Part shown: in pieces, positions 1 to 8,157 of the stretch | How the letters are laid out: each line of letters starts with the position of its first letter | How positions within the stretch are numbered: position 1 is the stretch's first letter | Source: a bacterium | GTDB lineage: Bacteria; JAJVIF01 | Reading direction: 5' to 3' | Length of the DNA stretch: 64,000 nt | Assembly: GCA_022072165.1 (NCBI GenBank) | Contig: JAJVIF010000003.1 | Location: forward strand, 361,204 to 425,203 | Translations under genes and position numbers: made by a program | Notes under the pieces: generated by a model | What the model was told of the DNA's origin: nothing | Databases searched by the model: none | Seen by the model: only the letters and a program-made list of their open reading frames with translations

Positions 1-960
1 GGGGTCCTGGGAGAGGGCGCTGTCGGGAAAGCGGGCATCGAGGACCCGGAGCCAGCGGTCGGGCGATTCGGCGGTGGGGTCGGTGGCGGAACGCTGCTGG
101 ACCAGCGATCGCAGGGTGAGAATCAGCGTTTGCAGGAGTGCAGGATGTTGCAGTCGGGGGTCATCGGGTGGGATGTCTTCCAGGAGCAGCAGGAGCATGG
201 CACGACCGGCTGGGGCGAATGGTTGCCCGAAGACCCGGGGATCGAGGCCGAGGGCCTCGGGCAGGAGCAATTCCGACTGGAGTTGCGCCAGTGTTTTATT
301 GATCCAGGCGGCGCGCAACAGTGAAACGTCATCCGGTGTCAGTGCTGCTGCGGCCAGCGGTAATCCGGGAGTGAGCGAGATGTCCGTTGGGGCATCGCAG
401 GCGAGGAGCAAGCGTGAGAGGGCCTGCTCGGCGACTCCGAGGCGGGCTTCGGGAAAGTCCCCGGTGGCGACATACAGCGCTGGCAGGGTCCTGGGAACAA
501 AGCTCATCAGGAGTGCGAGAGCATCTACGGCGGGCTGATGCAGCGGGGGGTCGTACTGAAAGAGCGACTCCCCGTTGGCCCGAAGCCAGGCATCGAGGGT
601 GGTGGGGTCCGGCGGTGGCAGGAGAAGGGGGACCAGGGAAGCGGCGATGGCCGCCCCGGGCGGCAGATCAGCGTCCTGGTACTTGCCACTCCACCATCGG
701 AGCCAGGCGAGTTGCCCTTTGGTCGCGGCTGGGTAATGGCGGGTGTACTGCTCCAGCGGGAGCCGGACTGCCGGGAGCTGGCGCAGGGTGTCGGGGGTCG
801 GTATCTCGCCGGTGGAGGGGAGCACAGCCAGCACTCCCCGGAGGAGCTGCAGACTCTCCCGCTCCCGGAGGGGGATGGCATCCTCCGGGTCGCGCTGGCA
901 GCCAGGGATCGTACTGACCAGGAGCACTCCGGCCAGCAGCAGGGTCAGGTGACTGGTGGC
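1..960 (-). CDS. Lipoprotein of unknown function, 3' end cut by window edge
   Basis: The minus strand stays open from about 960 to position 1 with no stop, giving at least 320 residues that continue beyond the window. The N terminus reads as a lipoprotein signal: a leucine-rich stretch (SHLTLLLAGVLLVS) followed by the lipobox STIPGC, with Cys about 21 residues from 960. The rest is leucine- and proline-rich and looks helical; I recognise no family. Third codon positions are GC-rich, as in neighbouring genes. It follows the TlpA-like gene by a few bases, so the two are probably co-transcribed. The start is unclear: between the upstream in-frame TGA and the lipobox there is no ATG, GTG or TTG except a GTG at 927 that would leave a very short signal, so a CTG start near 948 or a sequence error is possible. 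Confidence 0.72.
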
Positions 961-967
961 GGGACTG

Positions 968-1699
968 CTAAATGCTGGTGCCCCCGGACTGGGCGACAGC
1001 CCCGTCTTTCAGGAACGCCTTCTCAAAGGCCTTGATCAGGTGGGCCTCGCCGCCGAAGCCTTCGAGCCGTTCCACCAGACGTCCCTCGCGATCCACAAAG
1101 AGGGTGAGCGGAATGCTCATTGCCTTGAAATCTTTCGCGACTTTCATGGCAGTGTCGTGGGCGACCGGGTAGGTGATCTTGCGCTGCTCCACCATTTTGG
1201 TGACCGCGGCGGCGGCTTTCGGGTCGTCCAGGGAGATGGCGATGAATTCGACTTCTTTGCCGTACTGGTCATAGAGCTTCTGGATGACCGGGATTTCATG
1301 GAGGCAGGGACCGCACCAGGTCGCCCAGAGAGTGATGCTGACCGGTTTGGTCCCGTAGAGGACCGTCGAATCGAGGGTGCGTCCATCGAGGGTGGTGACG
1401 ACAAAGTCGGGGGCGCGACCCTCTTCCTTCGTCACCGACTTCGATGTCGAGGCGGGGACATCGGCCTGGATCCATTCCCCCTCATCGGCGGAGGCTTCCT
1501 GTCCGGCGGCATCGGTGGCTGGTTCAGTCGCGGACTCCGACGCCTCGGATGGGGGAGGAGCCGGTTCCGGATCGGCAGGGGCCTGAGCGGGGCCTGCAGC
1601 ATCGCGCGATGCGGGCGTGGGGGTGTCGGCCTCCTGGGACTGGGGAGTCGCGGAGCAGCCGAGGATGAAACAGAGCGGGAGGCACAGCAGGGTGCGCAT
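968..1699 (-). CDS. TlpA-like thioredoxin lipoprotein
   Basis: A 243-residue membrane-anchored thiol-disulfide oxidoreductase. A short signal ends in the lipobox ILGC (Cys15). A Pro/Ala/Glu-rich linker (about 16-90) precedes a thioredoxin fold with the active site WCGPC (Cys129, Cys132) and a later IPLT cis-proline motif. The family (TlpA/ResA) reduces disulfides outside the cytoplasm, often in apocytochrome c or copper sites during oxidase assembly. It lies in the same block as a second TlpA protein at 1804-2334 and near the cbb3/cytochrome c operon at 3891, which fits a role in cytochrome maturation; that role is inferred from context. Possible alternative: a general peroxiredoxin-like thiol reductase. 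Confidence 0.9.
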   Translation of the reverse strand: MRTLLCLPLCFILGCSATPQSQEADTPTPASRDAAGPAQAPADPEPAPPPSEASESATEPATDAAGQEASADEGEWIQADVPASTSKSVTKEEGRAPDFVVTTLDGRTLDSTVLYGTKPVSITLWATWCGPCLHEIPVIQKLYDQYGKEVEFIAISLDDPKAAAAVTKMVEQRKITYPVAHDTAMKVAKDFKAMSIPLTLFVDREGRLVERLEGFGGEAHLIKAFEKAFLKDGAVAQSGGTSI

Positions 1700-1803
1700 G
1701 GGAGCAGGACCTCAGCGATGGAGTCGTCGTCAGAAGCGAACCGGGTGCAGCAGGGCCGCACCCGGTAAGCGTACAGTCTATTGGTGTCTGGGGGGATGTC
1801 CGA

Positions 1804-2334
1804 TCAGGATTGCAGACTCTTGACGAAGCTCCGGAGGTTTTCTTCGCTGGTGAGTCCGACCTTGGTGTGGCCATTGCCCTTGAGGTCGACGCCATAAATC
1901 ATCGGGATGGCGGTGATTTTGAAGCGCTGGGAGAGGGAGCGGTCGGTATCGATGGCGACTGTGTAGTCGATGCCATGTTTGGTCATCGCGCCCCGGACCA
2001 GCTTGTCGAGTTCTTCCGGTGTTTTGGCGGTGTCGACACTGACACCGATGAACTGCACCTTGTCGCCGAACTCCTTGGCGAGCGTCTTAATGGCGGGGAT
2101 CTCTTTCAGGCAGGGACCGCACCAGGTCGCCCAATAGACCAGCACGACGGGCTTTTTGCCATAGAGCTCCAGGCTGGAGAGCTCCACCGGTTCCTCATCG
2201 AGGGTGGTGACCACGAATCCCAGGGCATCCCCTTTGGTGGGATTGCTGTCTTTGGCGGGGGCTTCGGCCAGGGCTGCTCCGGGGAGGAGCAACGCCAGGA
2301 TCAGCAGGGGAAGGAGCAAGAGGGGTCGGAACAT
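1804..2334 (-). CDS. TlpA/ResA-type thioredoxin, secreted
   Basis: A 176-residue thioredoxin-fold protein with a cleavable Sec signal (hydrophobic core 4-20, likely cut after ALA at 23). The active site WCGPC lies at 71-75 and the cis-proline motif AIPM follows later. The start has a good GGAGG ribosome site upstream. The family reduces disulfides outside the cytoplasm, typically in c-type cytochrome or CuA maturation. It resembles the thioredoxin part of the downstream lipoprotein at 968-1699 but lacks the lipobox and long linker, so the pair looks like a duplicated soluble and tethered set. The gap of 104 bases to the next gene leaves co-transcription possible. Confidence 0.9.
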   Translation of the reverse strand: MFRPLLLLPLLILALLLPGAALAEAPAKDSNPTKGDALGFVVTTLDEEPVELSSLELYGKKPVVLVYWATWCGPCLKEIPAIKTLAKEFGDKVQFIGVSVDTAKTPEELDKLVRGAMTKHGIDYTVAIDTDRSLSQRFKITAIPMIYGVDLKGNGHTKVGLTSEENLRSFVKSLQS

Positions 2335-2469
2335 AGTCAGCCTCCGGTGGAAGACATGCAGGAAGTCGGACGGGTGTCAGTATCGCAGACTGTCCTGGTG
2401 AAAGGGCCAGTCGTGTCTGCAATGTGACCAACAATTGCGGGTCGGGGTTGATTCCGGGACCAGGCAGAT

Positions 2470-3006
2470 TTAGCTTCCGGCGGCTTTGCGCATTTCCTGC
2501 TCGATAGCCTCCGCCAGGGCGTTGTCCCCCGCCGCCCGGGCACGTTCCGCCTGCACTCGCGGATGGGAGTTGTAGAGCTCAATCGCGAAGTACAGGAACG
2601 CCACCAGGCTCCCCACGATGAGGATCGCCCGGAAGTGGGGGTCTGCCAGGACCGACAGCGTGAGGCAACTAACGCCGACAAACAGCGTCGTCAGTTGTGG
2701 ACGAAGACGGAGTTTGACTTGCCGACTCAGACTTGATCCCCCTTCGAGGGTGCGAATCTGCGCCGGGGTAGTCAACGGCTCCCGCTTCAGCGCGCCCGCC
2801 TCCTCGATGGCGGTCTGATACGCCGGATCCGTGAGACTCCTGAGGCGCTCAGCGGACTCCGGGTCGCTCAGGGTGTAGTCGAGCAGGTGCTGCCGGAGCC
2901 AGGGACTTGCGTGCCCACCGATCAGGACCCCCCAGTCCTCTTCGGAGGGGGCGAGGGGGAGCTCCGCACCGGTCACGAGATAGACCTCGGGGGTGGAGTC
3001 GGTCAT
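2470..3006 (-). CDS. Two-helix membrane protein, candidate anti-sigma factor
   Basis: A 178-residue protein with a soluble N-terminal part (about 1-100), two predicted membrane helices (about 103-121 and 128-146) and a short charged C-terminal tail. Its start overlaps the stop of the upstream sigma-factor gene by four bases (ATGA), so the two are translationally coupled. A membrane protein coupled to an ECF-like sigma gene is the usual arrangement for an anti-sigma factor, but I see no zinc-binding ZAS motif or other known anti-sigma signature. The function is inferred from context only. Confidence 0.75.
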   Translation of the reverse strand: MTDSTPEVYLVTGAELPLAPSEEDWGVLIGGHASPWLRQHLLDYTLSDPESAERLRSLTDPAYQTAIEEAGALKREPLTTPAQIRTLEGGSSLSRQVKLRLRPQLTTLFVGVSCLTLSVLADPHFRAILIVGSLVAFLYFAIELYNSHPRVQAERARAAGDNALAEAIEQEMRKAAGS

Positions 3007-3647
3007 GGGGGGCCTCCGACGAGGGGAGATGGCGTACTGCTGCTGGCGGTGTCGCGCTCCTGCAGTCGCTGCTGCATGGACTCCAGGGCGCGGTAGGCCC
3101 GGCTGGTGACCGCCCTTTCCGAGAGTCCGGTCAGCTGGGCAATCGCCTGCCAGGGAAAGCCCTGCTCGAACCGGAGGCGCAGGATCTGCCAGGTGAGGGG
3201 GTCGAGACCCTCCCGGGCAAAGGCGACATCGGCGGCAGCGCTCAGGCGCTCGATGAGCTGCTCATGCTCCGGCACCGCGCTGAGGGCTTCCTGCCTCAGG
3301 TGCGCCCGCTGTTCCCGCTCCCGTCGACGGAACTCCGCCCGCATCCGCTCCCGGACGACATTGAGGGTCACGACCCCCAGCCACTCCTCCAGATGACACC
3401 GGTAGGCGAAATTCTGCAGACGAGCGGCAGAATTGGCGAGTAATCGGCGCTCCACTTCGGCGATGGCATCGTTCACATCGGCCTCCGAGAGCTGATACCG
3501 CCGACTGAGGCCCTGGAGCAGGACTTCGAGCATCTGATGCAGCCGCTCGAACGCCGCCGGCTCTCCAAGGAGGAGGGCCTGGACCAGTCGACGATCATCA
3601 TCGGCCGGGGAGGCTGCGGCGGGTCGGGGTCGGGGAGCGGAGCCCAT
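3003..3647 (-). CDS. ECF-like RNA polymerase sigma factor
   Basis: A 214-residue sigma-70 family protein of the short extracytoplasmic-function type. A region 2-like helical part (about 20-110, including the segment EEWLGVVTLNVVRERMR) is followed by a region 4 helix-turn-helix (about 150-195, with LRFEQGFPWQAIAQLTGLSERAV) that would contact the -35 element. The overlapping gene downstream encodes a membrane protein that may hold it inactive. The start is taken as the ATG at 3647; no strong ribosome site is seen. Region 2 is divergent, so this may belong to an atypical ECF group. Its target promoters cannot be told from the window. Confidence 0.82.
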   Translation of the reverse strand: MGSAPRPRPAAASPADDDRRLVQALLLGEPAAFERLHQMLEVLLQGLSRRYQLSEADVNDAIAEVERRLLANSAARLQNFAYRCHLEEWLGVVTLNVVRERMRAEFRRREREQRAHLRQEALSAVPEHEQLIERLSAAADVAFAREGLDPLTWQILRLRFEQGFPWQAIAQLTGLSERAVTSRAYRALESMQQRLQERDTASSSTPSPLVGGPP

Positions 3648-3794
3648 TTGAATCTGATTGTAGCGAGGGACGACGGAATCAGCTTGACCAGACTGCGCCG
3701 GGCGGGGTACCGTCCCCGCTGGTTCGCAACACTCGCATCAGAGCAGGACCCCGCAGGCGGGGTCGCGCAGGTCACTGAGGCTCGCCCCAGCCGT

Positions 3795-3824
3795 TTGCGG
3801 TTGGGGGAGCGACAGTGCTACACT
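3795..3824 (+). promoter_or_regulatory. Predicted promoter of the respiratory operon
   Basis: A -35-like TTGCGG (3795-3800) is separated by 18 bases from an extended -10 element, TGC-TACACT (-10 at 3819-3824). The predicted start of transcription falls near 3831, inside the Rex-like palindrome, where a bound repressor would block polymerase. Confidence 0.5.
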
Positions 3825-3827
3825 GCG

Positions 3828-3847
3828 CTTGTGAAAACTTTCACAAG
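3828..3847. promoter_or_regulatory. Rex-type operator before ccoN
   Basis: CTTGTGAAA-AC-TTTCACAAG is a perfect inverted repeat with nine-base arms. Its core, TTGTGAAAACTTTCACAA, matches the known Rex consensus TTGTGAA-N4-TTCACAA at every specified base. Rex represses respiratory and fermentative genes and leaves DNA when the NADH/NAD+ ratio rises. The site overlaps the predicted transcription start and lies 43 bases before ccoN. No rex gene is in the window. Confidence 0.85.
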
Positions 3848-3890
3848 CGGATGCGCCGACGTCAGTCAGCGCTAAGCGCAGGGGTCTGGT

Positions 3891-5273
3891 ATGCCGAAGG
3901 TCAAGCAGCTCTCGGTCGCGATGTACTTCTGGGGGGCCCTCATTTTCCTCCCACTGGGCGTGACCTACGGGCTGTTCAGCGCGACGCACTTCATCATGCC
4001 CACCTGGGTGGAAGGGATTCCGCAGCTTTCCTTCGGGCGGATGCGGCCGGTCCATATTCACCTGGTGGCCTTCGGCTGGCTGAGCATGGCGTATGTGGGT
4101 GCCATGTACTACATGATCCCGAAGATGTGTAAGACGCCCCTCTGGTCGGAGACGCTGGGGCGCTGGACCGCAGTGGCGCACTTTGGCTGGGTCTGGGCGG
4201 CGGTGATCTGCCTGTCGAATGGGATTACCGAAGCCCGGGAATACGCCGAAGCTCCCTGGTTCCTCGACATTATTTTCCTCCTCTATCTGGTGGCGGTGGC
4301 GGTCAATCTGTTCATGACCATCGCCAACCGGACCCAGAAAAAGCTCTATGTCAGCATCTGGTACTTCACCGGGACGCTGATCTGGTTCCCCTGCGTGTAC
4401 ATCCTCGGGAACCGGGTGTTTATGCGCCTCGATGGCCTGAACGACGCCATCGCGAACTGGTTCTACGGGCACAACATTCTCGGGCTCTGGTTCACGACGG
4501 TGGGTGTCGGGATCACCTACTACCTGATGCCGCTCCTGGTGCGCCGTCCGATTTACTCCCACAAGCTGAGCATGATCGGCTTCTGGGCCATCGCGCTCTT
4601 CTATGCGCCGACCGGGACCCACCACATCCTGCAGTCGCCGGTCCCCTACTGGCTGAAGTCCCTGGCGGTCGTGAGCTCCATCGGGCTGCTCGTGCCAGTG
4701 CTGACAGTCCTCTTCAACTTCTTCCTGACCCTCGACAAGAAGTGGCCGCAGGCCTATGCGAACTACACCCTCCGCTTTTTGATTTCGGGGTGTGTGTTCT
4801 ACCTGATCACCTGCGTACAGGGTCCGTTCCAGGCGACCCGGTGGGTGAACTGGTACATCCACTTCACGCAGTGGGTGGTGGCGCACGCGCACCTGGCGCT
4901 GCTGGGGACTTTCACCAACATGTCGATCGCGGCGATCTACTACATCGTGCCGCGTATCACCGGCCGGCCCATTTTCAGCCGTCCGGCGATGGCCTGGCAC
5001 TGGTGGCTCACGCAGTTCGGCTTCACGCAGTTCTTCGTGGCGCTGACCATCGCCGGTCTGGTGCAGGCGGCAGGGTGGCGCTACGGCTACCCGATCGTGC
5101 AGTGGGTCCAGGCGATGTATCCGGAGCAGGTGGTCCGCTGGCTCGGCGGCATCATGATCGTGGTGGGGCAGTACATCTTCGCCTGGAACATTTACCGGAC
5201 CTTCTTCACGCCAGTGGAGGTCGAGGAAGATTCTGACGCGCCGGTCGCAACCCCTGCGACGCAGGCCGCGTAG
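3891..5273 (+). CDS. ccoN: cbb3-type cytochrome c oxidase catalytic subunit CcoN
   Basis: A 460-residue polytopic heme-copper oxidase subunit I of the C family, which reduces oxygen to water in the cytoplasmic membrane and pumps protons. Ligand motifs are visible: RPVHIH (His55/57) and HFTQWVVAHAH (His324, His332/334) for the hemes, and GHN (His194) plus THH (His244/245) for CuB. The length matches the family. The start has AGGGG six bases upstream. It is the first gene of the long operon behind the Rex operator, and the cytochrome c subunit follows after 15 bases. No CcoG, CcoH or CcoI assembly genes are seen nearby. Confidence 0.96.
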   Translation: MPKVKQLSVAMYFWGALIFLPLGVTYGLFSATHFIMPTWVEGIPQLSFGRMRPVHIHLVAFGWLSMAYVGAMYYMIPKMCKTPLWSETLGRWTAVAHFGWVWAAVICLSNGITEAREYAEAPWFLDIIFLLYLVAVAVNLFMTIANRTQKKLYVSIWYFTGTLIWFPCVYILGNRVFMRLDGLNDAIANWFYGHNILGLWFTTVGVGITYYLMPLLVRRPIYSHKLSMIGFWAIALFYAPTGTHHILQSPVPYWLKSLAVVSSIGLLVPVLTVLFNFFLTLDKKWPQAYANYTLRFLISGCVFYLITCVQGPFQATRWVNWYIHFTQWVVAHAHLALLGTFTNMSIAAIYYIVPRITGRPIFSRPAMAWHWWLTQFGFTQFFVALTIAGLVQAAGWRYGYPIVQWVQAMYPEQVVRWLGGIMIVVGQYIFAWNIYRTFFTPVEVEEDSDAPVATPATQAA

Positions 5274-5288
5274 AGGAGGGCAACGCTC

Positions 5289-6470
5289 ATGCAGGTCCGG
5301 CAAAAAGACTACGCCTTCCTGGTGGCCTTCGTTTCCGCCACGTTCCTCAGCATCGTCTTTATGACGGTGATCCTGCCGAACATGGTGTTCCAGCCGCAGC
5401 CTTCGGACTATGTGGAAGCGCTGACGGTCCAGGAGCTCCGGGGGCGGGAGGTCTACAAGAAAGAAGGGTGCTGGTACTGCCATACGCAGTTTGTCCGGCC
5501 CCAGGACCGCAATGAAGGACCGGTGGCCCTCTCCGGGGACTTCGAGTTCAAGGAAGAGACGGTCCAGCTTGCCAAAGAGCACGGCTATCAGCTCGTGCAT
5601 CTGCTCGGCACGGAGCGGACCGGTCCGGACCTGAGCCTTATCGGCGGCAAGATGCCCGATGCCTGGCACAAGGCGCATCACGCCAATCCGCAGGCCTTCA
5701 ATCCCGGGTCGATCATGCCGAAGTACAACTACCTCTCCGAGCAGGAGATGGACGACCTGGTGGCGTATCTGCAGACCCTGGGTCGGAAGAAGAACGCCCT
5801 TTCCCGGCAGGCGCATGAGACATTCCGGGGGAACTTCAATGCGGCGTATCAGACAACTACCGAGGGGGGCGTCTCCCTGGGCTATCTGATCGAGCCGGAA
5901 GTTCCCTGGGAGTTCAAGCAGTTCTACGAGAAGAAGTACAAGAACCAGAACCCCATCAAGTACGAGAACCGGTACATCGCCGGGGCCCGGGGGATCTACA
6001 ACAACAAGTGCGCCCACTGTCATGGTGTCCAGGGGGACGGCAACGGTCCCCGGGCCCTGTCACTGACCGAACGTCCGGCAAACTTCCAGTCCAATGACCC
6101 GAACATGGGTTACGACGAGTGGTCGGACATCAAGTGGTACTGGAAGATCGCTGAGGGGGCCGGCCCCGGCGCGGTGATGCCGCGCTGGAATGGAGTCCTG
6201 CATCCCGACCAGATCTGGTACCTGGTGATCTACTGCCGCTACCTGGCGGCGGACCGGACGCTGCCGCTGCCCCCCCGCGATGAGCCGTTGCGGGCACCGG
6301 AGCTGGGTGGTCGGACCTTCCATTACGAAGGGGATGACCTGGTGGTGAGCTATCCCGAGCCTCCGCCCGGGATGCCCCAGTCTGATCCGGCCCTGGACCC
6401 CGGGCTCACCCTGCAGGTCGATGAAGAGCTGGCGGAGACCGGGCAGCCGGTCGGTGCCGCAGGTAACTGA
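5289..6470 (+). CDS. ccoO: Fused CcoO/CcoP-like diheme cytochrome c subunit
   Basis: A 393-residue membrane-anchored diheme cytochrome c. Residues 8-30 form a membrane anchor. The CcoO-like part carries the heme c site CWYCH (61-65) with the adjacent QFVRP motif and a methionine ligand in SIMPKY (Met143). A second cytochrome c domain has CAHCH (241-245) and AVMPRW. In typical cbb3 oxidases CcoO (one heme) and CcoP (two hemes) are separate; here one protein covers CcoO plus one CcoP-like heme, and no separate CcoP follows. A strong ribosome site (GAGGAGGG) precedes the start. It should pass electrons to CcoN. The C-terminal tail from about 335 is proline-rich and of unknown role. Confidence 0.92.
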   Translation: MQVRQKDYAFLVAFVSATFLSIVFMTVILPNMVFQPQPSDYVEALTVQELRGREVYKKEGCWYCHTQFVRPQDRNEGPVALSGDFEFKEETVQLAKEHGYQLVHLLGTERTGPDLSLIGGKMPDAWHKAHHANPQAFNPGSIMPKYNYLSEQEMDDLVAYLQTLGRKKNALSRQAHETFRGNFNAAYQTTTEGGVSLGYLIEPEVPWEFKQFYEKKYKNQNPIKYENRYIAGARGIYNNKCAHCHGVQGDGNGPRALSLTERPANFQSNDPNMGYDEWSDIKWYWKIAEGAGPGAVMPRWNGVLHPDQIWYLVIYCRYLAADRTLPLPPRDEPLRAPELGGRTFHYEGDDLVVSYPEPPPGMPQSDPALDPGLTLQVDEELAETGQPVGAAGN

Positions 6471-6513
6471 CCGCATCATCAACGTCTGAGCTCCGACGAG
6501 GAGGACACCAGTC

Positions 6514-6690
6514 ATGCTGACCCACAATCTCTACAGCGCGCACTACCTGGTGATCTTTCTGTCACTGGCTTTCGGAGCCATCGCCATCGGAGCCGCCCTC
6601 TGGAGCATCCGGCATGGCCACTTCCAGTACATGGAAGGGGTTAAGTACTCCATCTTTGATCCGGATGACGACGAGTCGCTGACCGACTAG
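6514..6690 (+). CDS. CcoS-like small membrane protein
   Basis: A 58-residue protein with one membrane helix (about 10-31) followed by WSIRHGHFQYMEGVKYSIF and an acidic end DPDDDE. This matches the CcoS pattern (a helix, then W..R.GQFDDLEGP...L.DDD), a cbb3 oxidase assembly factor linked to copper/heme insertion. The start has a strong GAGGAGG site. It lies directly after the cytochrome c subunit. Too short for a firm family call from sequence alone, but the motif and position agree. Confidence 0.75.
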   Translation: MLTHNLYSAHYLVIFLSLAFGAIAIGAALWSIRHGHFQYMEGVKYSIFDPDDDESLTD

Positions 6691-6720
6691 GCCACAGGGC
6701 CGCAACGAAGGGAGGGGACC

Positions 6721-6912
6721 ATGGGCTGTCCCAACTGTGCAGCAAAACTGGCAGAGCTGGGACCGGGCTGGTGGGCCGCTTTTTTCATCGTGGGGCTGTT
6801 CGGGATGCTGGCGGGCTTCATGCTCCTGGCGAACCGGAATGGCCTCGGAGGCCGGGACGAGGATCATCTGGAAGTGAAGTACGCCATTCTCGACTGCGAG
6901 GATGACGACTAG
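6721..6912 (+). CDS. Second CcoS-like small membrane protein with CxxC
   Basis: A 63-residue protein. An N-terminal MGCPNC motif (CxxC at 3-6) precedes one membrane helix (about 17-36) and a tail, DEDHLEVKYAILDCEDDD, that parallels the tail of the preceding gene product (VKYSIFDPDDDE). The two neighbours therefore look like a duplicated CcoS-like pair; this copy has gained cysteines that could bind metal. A GGAGGGG site lies upstream. The function is inferred from position and tail similarity. Confidence 0.7.
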   Translation: MGCPNCAAKLAELGPGWWAAFFIVGLFGMLAGFMLLANRNGLGGRDEDHLEVKYAILDCEDDD

Positions 6913-6950
6913 CCCCGGAGCGGGGAGCGCAGGATGGCAAAGGAGCAGTC

Positions 6951-7130
6951 ATGTCGGAAGAAGGCACATCCGTAGAGGCCACCAAGGCGGTGGAGTACGG
7001 TGAGTACGAAGTCGACGCGGATGTCGGGAATGTCCCGGCGCTGCTGATCTGGATCTTTGTCGGCGTCCTGCTGTGGGGAATCTTCTCGTGGGTTCCGTTC
7101 TTCGGCGGGGTGGAAGGCAGTCAGTGGTAG
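6951..7130 (+). CDS. Small single-helix membrane protein of the respiratory operon
   Basis: A 59-residue protein with an acidic N terminus (1-27) and one membrane helix (about 29-48: VPALLIWIFVGVLLWGIFSWVPFF). AAAGGAG precedes the start. It sits between the CcoS-like pair and the cytochrome c lipoprotein, with gaps of about 40 and 31 bases. It may be a CcoQ-like accessory subunit; there is no diagnostic motif. Confidence 0.7.
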   Translation: MSEEGTSVEATKAVEYGEYEVDADVGNVPALLIWIFVGVLLWGIFSWVPFFGGVEGSQW

Positions 7131-7161
7131 GTCGCCAGGCGGCCGGAGAGAAGGGGAAGGC

Positions 7162-8142
7162 ATGAGCGCAAGTCGTCATGGGCAACTGACAGGGGTGCGG
7201 GTCCTGAGCGGGCTCGGGCTGTCGCTGACCCTGCTGCTGGGGGCTGCCTGTGGGGCAGCACCAACCGGAGGACGGGCGGTGAATGCGACGCTGGTGACCG
7301 GCACTGAGCTCGCCCATCATTCGCCGGAGCGGCCGAGTCGGTACCTCGGCAAGTTCATCTATCAGCAGAACTGCTCGGGCTGCCATGGTCAGGTGGGGCC
7401 CATGCCCCCGTATAACCTCGATGTGCCGGGCAAGCGGCTCAGCACCGAGCGGATTGAGATGCTCGATGCGCAAAAAGCTGCCCGCATGGAGATCCGCAAG
7501 TCGGAACCGGACCCCTTCTATCCGCCGGTCCAGGGCCCCTATGAAGACATGTACGACTTCCGCTGGTTTGCCAATGGCGGCGAGTTCAGCCGCTACGCGA
7601 ACGGCGCCAAGTCCCCCCTGTCGGACTATACCTACCACCAGATTTTCGAGATGCTCTCCCATGGCGAGCATGGTGATGCGAATCAGAAGTACAACTACAA
7701 GGACCGGCTCTCCGACCGTGAACGGTGGGCAGTGGTCTACTACATCGCCAACATGGGGCTCGATAACGGCCAGGCGGACTGGCAGGAAGCCTGGGATCAG
7801 CAGGTCGCTCTGCGGAAGACGATCTATGGCACCCATTGCTCCATCTGTCACGGGGCCGTGGGTCGTGGGGATGGTCCCGAAGGGCACAAACTGGTGCCCA
7901 AGCCGATGAACTTCACTTACCTCGACTGGTCCGCCGGTGTGAAGGCGGGCTACCCGGTGACCGACGAATATCTGTACGAAATCATCGCGAACGGCAAGAT
8001 TCATCCGGGTTCCATCGAGGGGACGCCGGGGAATCCGGAGCCCCGGTGGACCGGGATGCCGTTCTGGAAAGACACCCTGCGCGAAGAAGACATGTGGGGT
8101 CTCGTGGAATTCATCCGCAGCCTGAGCTACGTGCAGGACTAA
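7162..8142 (+). CDS. Diheme cytochrome c lipoprotein
   Basis: A 326-residue exported protein. The start is set at 7162 because AGAAGGGGAAGG precedes it and the sequence then reads as a lipoprotein signal with lipobox LLGAAC. Two cytochrome c domains follow, with heme sites CSGCH and CSICH. The family carries electrons at the membrane surface. Lying just before the Rieske gene and after the oxidase genes, it is a good candidate for the link between the Rieske/cytochrome b complex and the cbb3 oxidase, replacing a cytochrome c1; that wiring is inferred. A longer upstream open frame is ignored because it overlaps the previous gene. Confidence 0.9.
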   Translation: MSASRHGQLTGVRVLSGLGLSLTLLLGAACGAAPTGGRAVNATLVTGTELAHHSPERPSRYLGKFIYQQNCSGCHGQVGPMPPYNLDVPGKRLSTERIEMLDAQKAARMEIRKSEPDPFYPPVQGPYEDMYDFRWFANGGEFSRYANGAKSPLSDYTYHQIFEMLSHGEHGDANQKYNYKDRLSDRERWAVVYYIANMGLDNGQADWQEAWDQQVALRKTIYGTHCSICHGAVGRGDGPEGHKLVPKPMNFTYLDWSAGVKAGYPVTDEYLYEIIANGKIHPGSIEGTPGNPEPRWTGMPFWKDTLREEDMWGLVEFIRSLSYVQD

Positions 8143-8157
8143 GGGGAGACGCGCGTC

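Noticed and set aside
3738..6023. A 761-residue antisense frame opposite ccoN/ccoO
   Set aside because: High GC leaves long open frames antisense to real genes; it has Pro/His/Arg-rich low-complexity sequence and no motif.
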